In this document: positions 1 through 7,494 of the stretch, one piece after another | How the letters are laid out: every line of letters begins with the position of its first letter | Position numbering within the stretch: the stretch's first letter is position 1 | NCBI GenBank assembly: GCA_903913645.1 | Contig: CAIWMA010000321.1 | Coordinates: forward strand, 1-34,206 | From: an uncultured Bacteroidales bacterium | Lineage (GTDB): Bacteria; Bacteroidota; Bacteroidia; Bacteroidales; UBA4417 | Direction of reading: 5' to 3' | DNA: 34,206 bases | Notes under the pieces: model-generated | What the model was told of the DNA's origin: nothing | Seen by the model: the letters and a program-made list of their open reading frames with translations, nothing else | Database searches by the model: none | Program-made: the position numbers and the translations under genes

Positions 1-395
1 ACGAGAACAGCATACGTTCCATCCCGATTCAGAATGCATCCCAGATTTTACTTTATATTGACGGAATGGATGTTGTCGGCATTGATGAAGCGCAGTTCCT
101 TGACGATGACCTGCCGGGTGTTTGCAATTACATTGCCAACCAGGGAATCCGGGTGGTTGTTGCCGGCCTGGATATGGATTTCCAGGGTAAACCTTTCGGC
201 CCCATACCAGCTTTGATGGCAACGGCAGAATATGTCACCAAAGTTCACGCCATTTGCATGCGGTGTGGTGACCTGGCACAATACTCGCACCGTACGGTAG
301 TCAGTGAGAAACTCGTGCTTTTAGGTGAAAAAGATAACTATGAACCCCTTTGCAGGAAATGTTATTCGGACATCAAAAACGGGTTTAAAGCCTGA
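1..395 (+). CDS. tdk: Thymidine kinase, 3' part
   Basis: This is the C-terminal ~130 residues of a type II (cytosolic) thymidine kinase, which phosphorylates thymidine to dTMP in pyrimidine salvage. The reading frame is open from base 3, so the start and the P-loop lie before the window. The Walker-B-like segment GIDEAQF is clear. It is followed by the [17 protein letters not shown] stretch typical of the family. Four cysteines (CMRCG and CRKCY) form the structural zinc site of the lasso domain. The downstream cyclophilin gene starts 89 bases later on the same strand, and I see no strong terminator between them. Identification is from well-known family motifs; only the 5' truncation limits it. 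Confidence 0.95.
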   Translation, partial: ENSIRSIPIQNASQILLYIDGMDVVGIDEAQFLDDDLPGVCNYIANQGIRVVVAGLDMDFQGKPFGPIPALMATAEYVTKVHAICMRCGDLAQYSHRTVVSEKLVLLGEKDNYEPLCRKCYSDIKNGFKA

Positions 396-484
396 TTCCG
401 TTATTTCCAATCAAGTATTAAAATAGTGATCATAGCAAACAATTTTCATTATTAACTTCAGAATCCCATCATAATACATAACAA

Positions 485-1312
485 ATGAAAAACGTATTTA
501 CCCTTGCAATACTTGTAATCCTCTTGGCAGCCTGCACTTCCAAACCCAAAGAAACACTTGTAAGTATTACAACTCCTTATGGCAATATCATCGTAAAGCT
601 TTACGACAGTACCACCAAACACAAGGAAAATTTCATAAAACTGGCTGACGCTGGATTTTTCAATGGCACTCTGTTTCATCGTGTAATCCAAAAATTCATG
701 ATTCAGGGTGGCGATCCCAGTTCGAAGCATGCCTTGCCGGGTGCATTGTTGGGTGATGGCGACACCAGTTATACAATTCCATTCGAATATGTACCTTCCT
801 ATTTGCACAAAAGAGGCGCTTTTGCCGCTGCCCGCGAAAATGACGATGTTAATCCATTAAAAGCTTCGTCGGCATCGCAGTTTTATATTGTACAGGGCAA
901 AGTGTTTACAAATGAGGAATTGGATGCGGTAGAACTGAAAGTTGAACGTCGCACCAAGCAGTATATTATGATGGATCTGCTTAAGAAAGAAGGAAAGGAA
1001 GATGAGCTCACAGCCTTCAGGCAAATGGCAGATAAAAAGGATACAGCCAATATCAGGCAGATAATCTTTAAATATCGCAATGCAGTCGATGCTCAATATA
1101 TGCGGACCAAACCATTTAAGCTTACCGATGAACAACGACGTATTTATACAACTATTGGCGGAGTTCCTCATCTCGATGGGGCATACACTGTTTTTGGCGA
1201 AGTAGTTAGCGGCATGGAAATTGTAGATCAGATTGCTGCCGTACAGACTGACACTAATGACCGCCCTGTTCAGGATATTCGTATGACAATAAAAGTTTTA
1301 AAAAACAAATAG
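485..1312 (+). CDS. Cyclophilin-type peptidyl-prolyl isomerase, lipoprotein
   Basis: A 275-residue cyclophilin predicted to be a lipoprotein. The N-terminus has a hydrophobic segment ending in lipobox L14-A-A-C17, so it should be anchored in the cell envelope and assist folding of exported proteins. Cyclophilin motifs are present in order: FFNGTLFHRVI, FMIQGGD, SASQFYIVQG and, near the end, YTVFGEVVSGMEIVD. Between SQFYIVQG and IYTTIGGVPHLDG it carries a charged insertion of about 80 residues, absent from minimal bacterial cyclophilins and mostly missing from the next gene. It is followed 189 bases later by a second exported cyclophilin, so the pair probably arose by tandem duplication. Its individual substrate is unknown. 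Confidence 0.92.
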   Translation: MKNVFTLAILVILLAACTSKPKETLVSITTPYGNIIVKLYDSTTKHKENFIKLADAGFFNGTLFHRVIQKFMIQGGDPSSKHALPGALLGDGDTSYTIPFEYVPSYLHKRGAFAAARENDDVNPLKASSASQFYIVQGKVFTNEELDAVELKVERRTKQYIMMDLLKKEGKEDELTAFRQMADKKDTANIRQIIFKYRNAVDAQYMRTKPFKLTDEQRRIYTTIGGVPHLDGAYTVFGEVVSGMEIVDQIAAVQTDTNDRPVQDIRMTIKVLKNK

Positions 1313-1405
1313 ATCATTCCTTCCATTTTATCTCTTCCCAACTCTAATCCTTACATTCCCGGTACTTCAAACTATTGATCTCACTCTAACACATAAGCAA
1401 ATTAA

Positions 1406-1437
1406 CACATTGCCACATTATCGCATTACCACATTCA
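1406..1437. repeat. Degenerate tandem repeat, 8-bp period
   Basis: Four consecutive 8-base units, CACATTGC, CACATTAT, CGCATTAC and CACATTCA, share the core CACATT with one change. They lie in the 189-base spacer between the two cyclophilin genes. No function is visible. Confidence 0.6.
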
Positions 1438-1501
1438 ATCACTTCACAAATCAAAATAAATAATCAAAAGCTACGTTTAACATAAATCAAACTTAAACAA
1501 C

Positions 1502-2128
1502 ATGAAACGTTCCCTCTTTTTAACCATAACACTTATCTTCCTTTTAATGATGGAAATCGACGCTCAAAAAGTAACCAAAGTGCTCATCCATACCGATTTG
1601 GGTGATATCAAAGTAGCGCTTTACAACGATACGCCTAAACACCGCGATAATTTTATAAAGCTTGTGAAAACAGGTTTTTACAACGGATCAATATTCCACC
1701 GTGTTATAAAAGGCTTTATGGTTCAGGGCGGCGGTGCCCAGGGAGGCTTACCCGAAATGAGCGACCGTGTTCCGGCCGAATTTGTGCCAGCCCATATTCA
1801 CAAAAAAGGCGCGCTGTGTGCAGCCCGTATGGGCGACCAGGTTAACCCGAAGAAGGAATCTTCAGGTTCACAGTTTTATATTGTACAAGGCACGAAAGTT
1901 CCAGCTGAGCAACTTAACCAGTTCGACCAGAGGCGGGCGGTTAAATACACTCCGGAGCAAAGGACAATCTATACCACTTTAGGCGGAACGCCTTTCCTTG
2001 ATGGCGAATACACCGTTTTCGGTGAAGTTATCGAAGGATTGGATGTAATTGATAAAATTGCGGCGGTTCAAACAGGCGCCGGTGATAAACCGGTAAAGGA
2101 TTTGAAAATGACGATGAAAGTTTTGTAG
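1502..2128 (+). CDS. Cyclophilin-type peptidyl-prolyl isomerase, secreted
   Basis: A 208-residue cyclophilin with a cleavable signal peptide (hydrophobic residues 5-18, probable cleavage near IDAQK) and no lipobox cysteine, so it is probably periplasmic. Family motifs are FYNGSIFHRVI, FMVQGGG, SGSQFYIVQG and YTVFGEVIEGLDVID. It is a compact relative of the lipoprotein cyclophilin just upstream: the ends align closely, but the charged insertion is reduced to a short linker (about residues 132-155). A rho-independent-type hairpin follows the stop codon, so transcription of this group probably ends here, before pheS. Confidence 0.93.
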   Translation: MKRSLFLTITLIFLLMMEIDAQKVTKVLIHTDLGDIKVALYNDTPKHRDNFIKLVKTGFYNGSIFHRVIKGFMVQGGGAQGGLPEMSDRVPAEFVPAHIHKKGALCAARMGDQVNPKKESSGSQFYIVQGTKVPAEQLNQFDQRRAVKYTPEQRTIYTTLGGTPFLDGEYTVFGEVIEGLDVIDKIAAVQTGAGDKPVKDLKMTMKVL

Positions 2129-2154
2129 CAAAAACGCCTTATTCGAATAGTAAA

Positions 2155-2186
2155 AAAGGATCTGGATTTTATTTTCCAGGTCTTTT
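2155..2186 (+). terminator. Hairpin terminator after cyclophilin gene
   Basis: A 12-base stem (2155-2166 pairing with 2175-2186, including two G-T pairs) encloses an 8-base loop. It is followed by CCCTTTT, 27 bases after the stop codon of the second cyclophilin gene. Confidence 0.65.
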
Positions 2187-2248
2187 CCCTTTTAGTCAAA
2201 CCCGCTCAAAGAGTCATTTTTCGAAATCTATTTTACTTGTGGAATGAA

Positions 2249-2281
2249 TTGAGAAAAATATAGAACTTTTTCCGACCTTTG
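2249..2281 (+). promoter_or_regulatory. Putative pheS promoter
   Basis: TTG at 2249-2251 and GACCTTTG at 2274-2281 (one mismatch to the Bacteroidota -7 element TAnnTTTG) are 22 bases apart. The start of transcription would fall near 2287. Confidence 0.5.
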
Positions 2282-2287
2282 CACCAC

Positions 2288-2306
2288 CTGCACATCAGTT
2301 GTGCAG
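2288..2306 (+). promoter_or_regulatory. 5' leader hairpin of pheS
   Basis: CTGCACA (2288-2294) and TGTGCAG (2300-2306) form a perfect 7-bp stem with a 5-base loop. It lies at the predicted 5' end of the pheS transcript, 19 bases before the ATG. It could stabilise the mRNA end or bind a protein. There is no leader peptide or T-run to suggest classical attenuation. Confidence 0.55.
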
Positions 2307-2325
2307 CGTTTGTTATTTACAGCGT

Positions 2326-3348
2326 ATGAAAGAGAAGATCAATCAGTTACTCGAAGAAGTAAAACAGTTTAAAGCCGAAAGCGCCGACAGCCTGGAGCAG
2401 TTTCGCATTCGTTTCCTGGGCCGTAAAGGGTTGTTGCAGGATTTGTTTGACGCATTTAAAGAACTGCCAGGTGATCAGAAACGCGATATAGGTCAGCTAC
2501 TTAATGTGTTGAAAAATGAAGCGCAGGACAAAGTTAACCTTCTTAAAGAGTCATTCGAAAGCGTTGATGCTGTTACTGATGCAGAAAATGATCTGACTAA
2601 ACCTGCGAATTTTCGTGAGCCGGGCACCCGTCATCCGCTGCAAATCGTACGTAATGAGATGATAAGTATTTTTTCACGCCTGGGTTTCACCGTAAACGAA
2701 GGTCCGGAAATTGAAGATGACTGGCATAATTTCTCAGCACTGAATTTCCCGCCCGAACATCCAGCCCGCGATATGCAGGATACCTTTTTCATTGAAAAAG
2801 ATCCGGATATAGCACTGCGTACACATACTTCCAGCGTTCAGGTTCGGGTAATGGAAAATAATAAACCGCCTATCCGCTCTATTTTCCCAGGGCGCGTTTT
2901 CCGTAACGAGGCTATTTCTGCACGGGCACATTGCTTCTTCCACCAAATTGAAGGATTGTATATCGACCGCAATGTTTCGTTTGCCGATCTGAAACAGACT
3001 TTATTATATTTTTCCCGCGAAATGTTCGCTCCCGATACACAAATCAGGTTACGGCCTTCCTATTTCCCTTTTACTGAACCATCGGCGGAAATGGATATTT
3101 CCTGTAATTTATGCGGTGGCAAAGGATGTAGTTTTTGTAAATATACCGGCTGGGTCGAAATTCTCGGTTGCGGCATGGTTGATCCGGCAGTACTCGAAAA
3201 TTGTGGCATCGACAGCAAGGAATATTCCGGCTATGCTTTTGGAATGGGAATCGAACGTATCACCAATCTGAAATTCCAGGTAAAAGATTTGCGTATGTTC
3301 AGTGAAAATGATCTGCGGTTCCTGAAGCAGTTTGAATCGGCGGGGTAG
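2326..3348 (+). CDS. pheS: Phenylalanyl-tRNA synthetase alpha subunit
   Basis: A 340-residue catalytic subunit of the (alpha-beta)2 PheRS, which charges tRNA-Phe in the cytoplasm. The N-terminal coiled-coil (about residues 1-90, rich in K/E/L) that binds tRNA is present. The class II core contains motif 2 (FPGRVFRNEAISARAHCFFHQ) and motif 3 (AFGMGIERITNLKF), with a cysteine-rich loop, CNLCGGKGCSFCKYTGW, between them. I chose ATG 2326 over an in-frame TTG at 2299: MKEKINQLL matches the usual N-terminus, and the TTG falls inside the leader hairpin. pheT is not adjacent; as in many Bacteroidota the two subunit genes are separate. Confidence 0.97.
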   Translation: MKEKINQLLEEVKQFKAESADSLEQFRIRFLGRKGLLQDLFDAFKELPGDQKRDIGQLLNVLKNEAQDKVNLLKESFESVDAVTDAENDLTKPANFREPGTRHPLQIVRNEMISIFSRLGFTVNEGPEIEDDWHNFSALNFPPEHPARDMQDTFFIEKDPDIALRTHTSSVQVRVMENNKPPIRSIFPGRVFRNEAISARAHCFFHQIEGLYIDRNVSFADLKQTLLYFSREMFAPDTQIRLRPSYFPFTEPSAEMDISCNLCGGKGCSFCKYTGWVEILGCGMVDPAVLENCGIDSKEYSGYAFGMGIERITNLKFQVKDLRMFSENDLRFLKQFESAG

Positions 3349-3406
3349 GAGAGTTTATGGGAAGATGGGAGACAGAGAGGAAGGAGGAAGGAGACAAAAA
3401 GACTTA

Positions 3407-3520
3407 GGGACTGAGAGACTATGGGACTGAGAGACAAAGTGAAATGCGAGTTTAAACTCTATATGCCCCGTTATACATATTAGTTCTCTGAAATTTGAGA
3501 CTTGGAATTTAAGACTTGGA
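3407..3520. repeat. Short direct repeats in purine-rich spacer
   Basis: The 184-base spacer after pheS begins with a purine-rich stretch. It contains GGGACTGAGAGAC twice (3407-3419 and 3423-3435, 16-base period) and a second pair around GACTTGGAA (3499-3507 and 3513-3521, 14-base period). No gene or terminator is evident, and it looks like decaying simple-sequence DNA. Confidence 0.6.
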
Positions 3521-3532
3521 AATTCTTCCTTC

Positions 3533-3961
3533 TCACCAGACAAAAGGAATAACCCTTTTTGTTCTTTGCATATAGGATTTATATCCCGGAAAGTGTTCGC
3601 ATAGCAGGCCTTCTTCAAAAATCATTTTTACAACAAGGTCGGCAACCATTACTATGCTGATGATTAATTTGTAATAATCAAATTGCCCGGCAAGTAAGGC
3701 AAGTGCAAATATAAAAATAGATGTGTACATCGGGTGCCGGATCACTCTGTAGGGTCCGGCAGTGACTAAATTCCCGTTTACAACAGGGTAGGGAACTACA
3801 TTGAAATTTCCCAGTTTCATTACCGCCATTGCCCAAAATGCAAGAAAAGCGGAGATGCCCAGAAGCAGAAAGCTCCACCAGGGAAGAGTAAGCCAATTGG
3901 TAACAATCATCAGCAATACCAGGCAGGTAAACTGTATTATTACAAGTATTTTCCCTTTCAT
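3533..3961 (-). CDS. Isoprenylcysteine carboxyl methyltransferase-like membrane protein
   Basis: A 142-residue integral membrane protein of the ICMT/phospholipid methyltransferase (PEMT) superfamily. Two hydrophobic segments occupy about residues 5-45. The family's conserved core follows: LVTAGPYRVIRHPMYTS, then a hydrophobic pair of helices, and a C-terminal EEGLLCEHFPGYKSYMQRTKRVIPFVW that matches the usual E-x-x-L...F-G-x-x-Y ending. In this superfamily the HPMY region and the C-terminal E bind S-adenosylmethionine. The substrate (lipid, small thiol or other) cannot be read from sequence. Its ATG overlaps the TGA of the upstream gene by ATGA, so translation is probably coupled. Confidence 0.8.
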   Translation of the reverse strand: MKGKILVIIQFTCLVLLMIVTNWLTLPWWSFLLLGISAFLAFWAMAVMKLGNFNVVPYPVVNGNLVTAGPYRVIRHPMYTSIFIFALALLAGQFDYYKLIISIVMVADLVVKMIFEEGLLCEHFPGYKSYMQRTKRVIPFVW

Positions 3962-4461
3962 TGATCTTCGGCTAAAGGCATAATTCGAATCTGCTTTTCT
4001 GCTTTCTCCTTCTTTAATTCTGTAAGATGAATTTCAAGATCCTGTAATATAGGTCCCAAAGGTCTTATTGGTTCCTGGTTTATAACAGCTGCCATCTGCA
4101 CACCGGAAATTGATTTGATCTGGGTAACAAGTTGAGCCACCTTCTCATCAGGTAAAGCACCCTGAATAACCAAAAAATAACTAAACTGCTTTTGTAAAGG
4201 CAAGAGATTTAAACCAGAACTGCTATTGCCCAAAAGGCAGAAAACACTCCTATAATCATCATCCTGGTAATGAAAAAATTTATAATCTGTCAGACTATCT
4301 GTTTTTTCGGAATATACAGGCAGATCTTTTTCGCGAACCAGGTTTAACAGCGTGCGGCTGTTTATATAATGTACAAGTTGAATTACCGGCATATTTGTAG
4401 CTATACCAATAAATGCATCTGCAGGTTCGAAGGCGGGATCAAGACGTGATTTGGCGGCCAT
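3958..4461 (-). CDS. IPExxxVDY-like protein
   Basis: A 167-residue cytoplasmic protein without signal peptide or membrane segment. The pattern resembles the Bacteroidota IPExxxVDY family: an N-terminal LDPAFEPADAFIGIAT stretch, a YINSRTLLNLVREKDL helix, a FFHYQDDDYRSVFCLLGN strand pair, LPLQKQFSYFLVIQG in place of the signature IPExxxVDYFLxIxG, and a C-terminal SGVQMAAVIN. The signature is degenerate (LPLQKQFSYF), so the assignment is tentative. The family has no established biochemical function, but in other Bacteroidota its gene is often close to acpP-fabF-rnc and pyk. Here that cluster lies about 7 kb away, with the glycerol genes between. The stop overlaps the start of the methyltransferase gene. 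Confidence 0.55.
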   Translation of the reverse strand: MAAKSRLDPAFEPADAFIGIATNMPVIQLVHYINSRTLLNLVREKDLPVYSEKTDSLTDYKFFHYQDDDYRSVFCLLGNSSSGLNLLPLQKQFSYFLVIQGALPDEKVAQLVTQIKSISGVQMAAVINQEPIRPLGPILQDLEIHLTELKKEKAEKQIRIMPLAEDQ

Positions 4462-4562
4462 TTGAATGAGATTAGGGATTATGTAGGGTTTTGAAGGTCG
4501 AAATTCTGAAAATATGAAAGTTCCTGCAGTTAATCCTGGGTGTTATTGTAAATAATCCTTTG

Positions 4563-4570
4563 CAAAGGTA
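4563..4570 (-). promoter_or_regulatory. Putative -7 element of the IPExxxVDY-like gene
   Basis: Minus-strand TACCTTTG is a perfect TAnnTTTG match about 100 bases before the start codon. No good -33 element is visible at the expected distance. Confidence 0.5.
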
Positions 4571-4632
4571 ATTATAAGTTTTCTATCAATTAAAGCACAT
4601 CAATTCCGGCAAAGAGACTTAATTTTTAAACG

Positions 4633-4671
4633 CAATTCAGGAAATTTGTAATTTTTATTCAACCTGAATTG
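4633..4671 (-). terminator. Inverted repeat downstream of glpR-like gene
   Basis: CAATTCAGG (4633-4641) and CCTGAATTG (4663-4671) are perfect complements around a 21-base AT-rich loop. On the minus strand the stem is followed by CGTTTAAAAATT, so it could be a weak terminator. A protein site is the alternative. Confidence 0.4.
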
Positions 4672-4802
4672 TTCCTGGAAAATACCAATCTGGTGAAACT
4701 TAGTGTTTTTTGTGGCAATTATTATTCATGCCTTGAATACTCTGATCCTCAATGGATTCACTAAGTTAATGCAGAATCCGGCTTTAATTCCAGAACTAAA
4801 AA

Positions 4803-5570
4803 CTATACAAGAATTACTTCCACGCCTTTATCTTCCAGTATTTTTACGATGGCCACATCAGCTTCTGCATCTGTAATAATTATATCGACTCGTTCCGTCG
4901 GACATATTTTGCCAAAACCTTTTCGGTTAAGTTTTGAGGAATCGGCAAGCACAATAATTTGTTGTGCACATTCTATCATATACTTATTTAACGAGGCTTC
5001 CAGCGCATTGGTTGTGGTAAGCCCATATTCCGGATCAATGCCATCAACACCTAAAAATAATTTATTTACTGAATAGCCTTCTAGCATTTTTTCGGCCATA
5101 GGGCCAACTACCGATGATGAACTTCTGCGCACCACACCTCCGAGTTGTATTACCTCTACTCCGCTGTAACTGGTCAAAACCTGCGAGGCAATAAGCGAAG
5201 CTGAAATAACAGTCACATTTTGGACCAATTTAAGCTGGCGGGCCAATTCATTGATAGTAGTACCCGATGCCAGGATAATATTTTCAAAATTATTTACCAT
5301 CGAAGCCGCCTTAATTGCAATAAGCCTTTTCTGGTCAGTCATGATTTTTTCCTTCTCATTTACATTGCGGTCGGCAACATAAGGATTATGCATGGTGGCG
5401 CTTCCATGCGACTTATAAAGAAGATTCAATTCTTCTAATAGTTTCAGGTCCTTTCGGATTGTTACGGCTGATACATCAAACTCTTTACTTAGCTCAGTTA
5501 CGTTTACGAATCCGGTTTCTTTTAACTTGTTTAGGATAAGCTGGTGGCGCTCTGTGATACTTGAAGACAT
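4803..5570 (-). CDS. glpR: DeoR/GlpR-family transcriptional repressor
   Basis: A 255-residue DeoR-family regulator. Residues about 5-60 form the helix-turn-helix (ERHQLILNKL, VTELSKEFDVSAVTIRKDL). The rest is the DeoR sugar-phosphate sensor fold, with ILASGTTINELARQL, GGVVRRSSSSVVGP, LFLGVDGIDPEYGLTT and VLADSSKLNRKGF, where the ligand binds in the ribose-5-phosphate-isomerase-like pocket. It is divergent from glpD-glpK-glpF, and the intergenic region has a palindrome like the enterobacterial GlpR operator. I therefore infer that it represses glycerol catabolism and is released by glycerol-3-phosphate. The family also contains fructose, deoxyribonucleoside and aminosugar regulators, so the specificity rests on context. 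Confidence 0.85.
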   Translation of the reverse strand: MSSSITERHQLILNKLKETGFVNVTELSKEFDVSAVTIRKDLKLLEELNLLYKSHGSATMHNPYVADRNVNEKEKIMTDQKRLIAIKAASMVNNFENIILASGTTINELARQLKLVQNVTVISASLIASQVLTSYSGVEVIQLGGVVRRSSSSVVGPMAEKMLEGYSVNKLFLGVDGIDPEYGLTTTNALEASLNKYMIECAQQIIVLADSSKLNRKGFGKICPTERVDIIITDAEADVAIVKILEDKGVEVILV

Positions 5571-5603
5571 AATAATACTGTTTATTGGAACAAATTACGG
5601 GTG

Positions 5604-5611
5604 CAAAGATA
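5604..5611 (-). promoter_or_regulatory. Putative -7 element of glpR-like gene
   Basis: Minus-strand TATCTTTG is a perfect TAnnTTTG match 34 bases before the ATG. I see no clear -33 TTG at 19-21 bases. Confidence 0.55.
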
Positions 5612-5752
5612 GTGAATTCCAATCGGATGCTTTGTTTTTCGGGTATAAATATCCTTTTTGTTTCAAAAAACAACTAAGTAAATCACGTAAAGTTAAATTT
5701 AAAAAATACATATACATCTGTATAACAATGTAATAAGAAATGATGTAATTTT

Positions 5753-5772
5753 TAATGTTTCGTAATGTTTCG
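5753..5772 (+). repeat. Tandem TAATGTTTCG repeat upstream of glpD promoter
   Basis: Two head-to-tail copies of TAATGTTTCG (5753-5762 and 5763-5772) end five bases before the -33 TTG of the glpD promoter. A 10-base period places both on one face of the helix. The unit resembles half of a GlpR site (AATGTT-CG). Confidence 0.6.
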
Positions 5773-5777
5773 TTTAC

Positions 5778-5808
5778 TTGCTTTTATGTTTTGAATGATG
5801 TATGTTTG
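5778..5808 (+). promoter_or_regulatory. glpD-glpK-glpF promoter
   Basis: TTG (5778-5780), a 20-base spacer and TATGTTTG (5801-5808) match the Bacteroidota consensus TTG-N19/21-TAnnTTTG. Transcription should start near 5814, giving a leader of about 55 bases. Confidence 0.75.
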
Positions 5809-5819
5809 CGGTTCTATAA

Positions 5820-5837
5820 TATTTCGATATCGAAATA
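5820..5837. promoter_or_regulatory. Candidate GlpR operator palindrome
   Basis: TATTTCGATATCGAAATA is a perfect 18-bp palindrome just downstream of the predicted glpD start site. Its core TTCGATATCGAA fits the form TTCGWTAWCGAA that I recall for the Escherichia coli GlpR operator. Binding here would block the polymerase. Confidence 0.65.
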
Positions 5838-5868
5838 AATAATTGGAATAAATAATAAAAAGAATATT

Positions 5869-7434
5869 ATGAAAAGGGAAACCATGATTGCCAGTATGAA
5901 AAATCAGTCGGAAGGATACGATTTTATTGTTATTGGTGGAGGGGCAACGGGAATAGGCATCGCCCTCGAATCGATTGCACGTGGATATTCAACCTTATTG
6001 GTCGAACAAAGTGATTTTACCAAGTCAACCTCGAGCAAAAGCACCAAACTGGTTCACGGTGGTGTTCGTTACCTGGCACAAGGCGATATTGCGCTGGTTC
6101 GCGAGGCTTGCGTTGAACGGGGAAGATTACTCGCTAATGCCCCACACCTGGTGAGAAACCAATCGTTTATTATTCCTGCGGCAGGATTTTGGGATGAGCT
6201 TATGTATACGGTGGGATTAACGTTCTACGATCTTTTGGCCGGTAAATACAGCCTGGGCCGTTCGCTGCATATTTCGAAACGCAAAGTGTTGGAACGTATT
6301 CCTACTCTCAATCCAAAAAAATTGACCGCCGGAATAACCTATCATGATGGACAATTCGACGATTCGCGTCTGGCAATTAATGCATTGCAAACGGCTGCTT
6401 CGCTGGGTGCTCATGTTATAAACTACATGCAGGTTGACAGTCTGAGTAAAGATTCATCAGGAAAGATCAACGGGGTGTATCTCCAGGATAAGGAATCCGG
6501 CGAAGGATACCAGGTAAAAGGCAAAGCCATTATTAATGCTACAGGTGTATTTGCCGATGAAGTGATGCAAATGGACAATCCAGGCATGAAAAAAATCATC
6601 CGCCCAAGCCAGGGCGTGCATATTGTTCTGGATAAAAGTTTCCTTCCTGGAACGGATGCCATCATGATTCCCAAGACGGATGACGGGCGCGTATTGTTTG
6701 CTGTTCCATGGCACAACAGGGTGGTAGTGGGAACCACCGATACTCCGTTGCACGAATCCACGCTGGAACCGGTTGCTTTAGAAACGGAAATTAATTTTAT
6801 CCTGAATACCGCCGGACGTTATCTTACCAAATCTCCTGCCCGTAAAGATGTATTAAGTATTTTTGCCGGGCTTCGTCCGTTGGCAGCTCCCAGCGGCGAC
6901 AGCAAAAAAACAAAGGAAATTTCCCGCAGCCATAAGATATTTGTTTCCGATTCCGAACTGTTTACCATGGTTGGAGGCAAATGGACTACTTTCAGAAGGA
7001 TGGCTGAAGATATGCTTAAAAAAGTTGAAGCAACTAAATCGTGGGAAATAACGACCTCAAAAACCAGGACACTCCGGTTACATGGTTACATGACTGATGT
7101 TGATTTTACTGATCCCTTGTATTTTTATGGTTCCGATCGCGAACTCCTACTTGAACTTGTAAAAAACGAAAAAGATCTTGACGGAATAATCAGCAAAAGG
7201 CTCGACTTAAACAAATCGCAGGTTGTATGGGCTGTAAGAAACGAAATGGCCCGTACTGTTGAAGATGTAATTTCGCGCAGGGTCCGCTGCCTGTTACTCG
7301 ATTCAGCCGAATGCGTTCGTATTGCACCTGTTGTTGCAGAACTTATGGCTAAAGAAATGGGCAAAGATGAGGAATGGGTAAAAACCGAAATTCAAGATTT
7401 TAACAAGATAGCAGTAAATTATACACTTAATTAA
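5869..7434 (+). CDS. glpD: Glycerol-3-phosphate dehydrogenase, FAD-dependent
   Basis: A 521-residue aerobic-type glycerol-3-phosphate dehydrogenase that oxidises sn-glycerol-3-phosphate to dihydroxyacetone phosphate and passes electrons to quinone at the inner membrane. The FAD-binding Rossmann motif is G23-G-G-x-x-G28-x-G30. It is followed by KSTSSKSTKLVHGGVRYL, the conserved flavin-contacting segment of GlpD/GlpA enzymes, and VPWHNRVVVGTTDTP. The C-terminal helical cap (from about residue 400) contains ARTVEDVISRRVRCLLLD. The length is normal. ATG 5869 is used, although an in-frame ATG at 5884 is also possible and leaves the Rossmann motif intact. First gene of the operon; glpK follows after 60 bases. 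Confidence 0.95.
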   Translation: MKRETMIASMKNQSEGYDFIVIGGGATGIGIALESIARGYSTLLVEQSDFTKSTSSKSTKLVHGGVRYLAQGDIALVREACVERGRLLANAPHLVRNQSFIIPAAGFWDELMYTVGLTFYDLLAGKYSLGRSLHISKRKVLERIPTLNPKKLTAGITYHDGQFDDSRLAINALQTAASLGAHVINYMQVDSLSKDSSGKINGVYLQDKESGEGYQVKGKAIINATGVFADEVMQMDNPGMKKIIRPSQGVHIVLDKSFLPGTDAIMIPKTDDGRVLFAVPWHNRVVVGTTDTPLHESTLEPVALETEINFILNTAGRYLTKSPARKDVLSIFAGLRPLAAPSGDSKKTKEISRSHKIFVSDSELFTMVGGKWTTFRRMAEDMLKKVEATKSWEITTSKTRTLRLHGYMTDVDFTDPLYFYGSDRELLLELVKNEKDLDGIISKRLDLNKSQVVWAVRNEMARTVEDVISRRVRCLLLDSAECVRIAPVVAELMAKEMGKDEEWVKTEIQDFNKIAVNYTLN

Positions 7435-7494
7435 AAGCTTAGAAATCAAAAATAATTCATCATTTTTACTAAATAAACAACTAAACAACTAGGT

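Larger units (their letters stand above)
4462..4802. other. AT-rich spacer between repressor gene and IPExxxVDY-like gene
   Basis: No coding frame of interest. It holds the putative promoter of the minus-strand pair (4563-4570) and a 9-bp inverted repeat (4633-4671) that may end the repressor transcript. Confidence 0.6.

Noticed and set aside
2299-2325. N-terminal extension of pheS from TTG 2299
   Set aside because: The nine extra residues do not match PheS N-termini, and the TTG lies in the leader hairpin.
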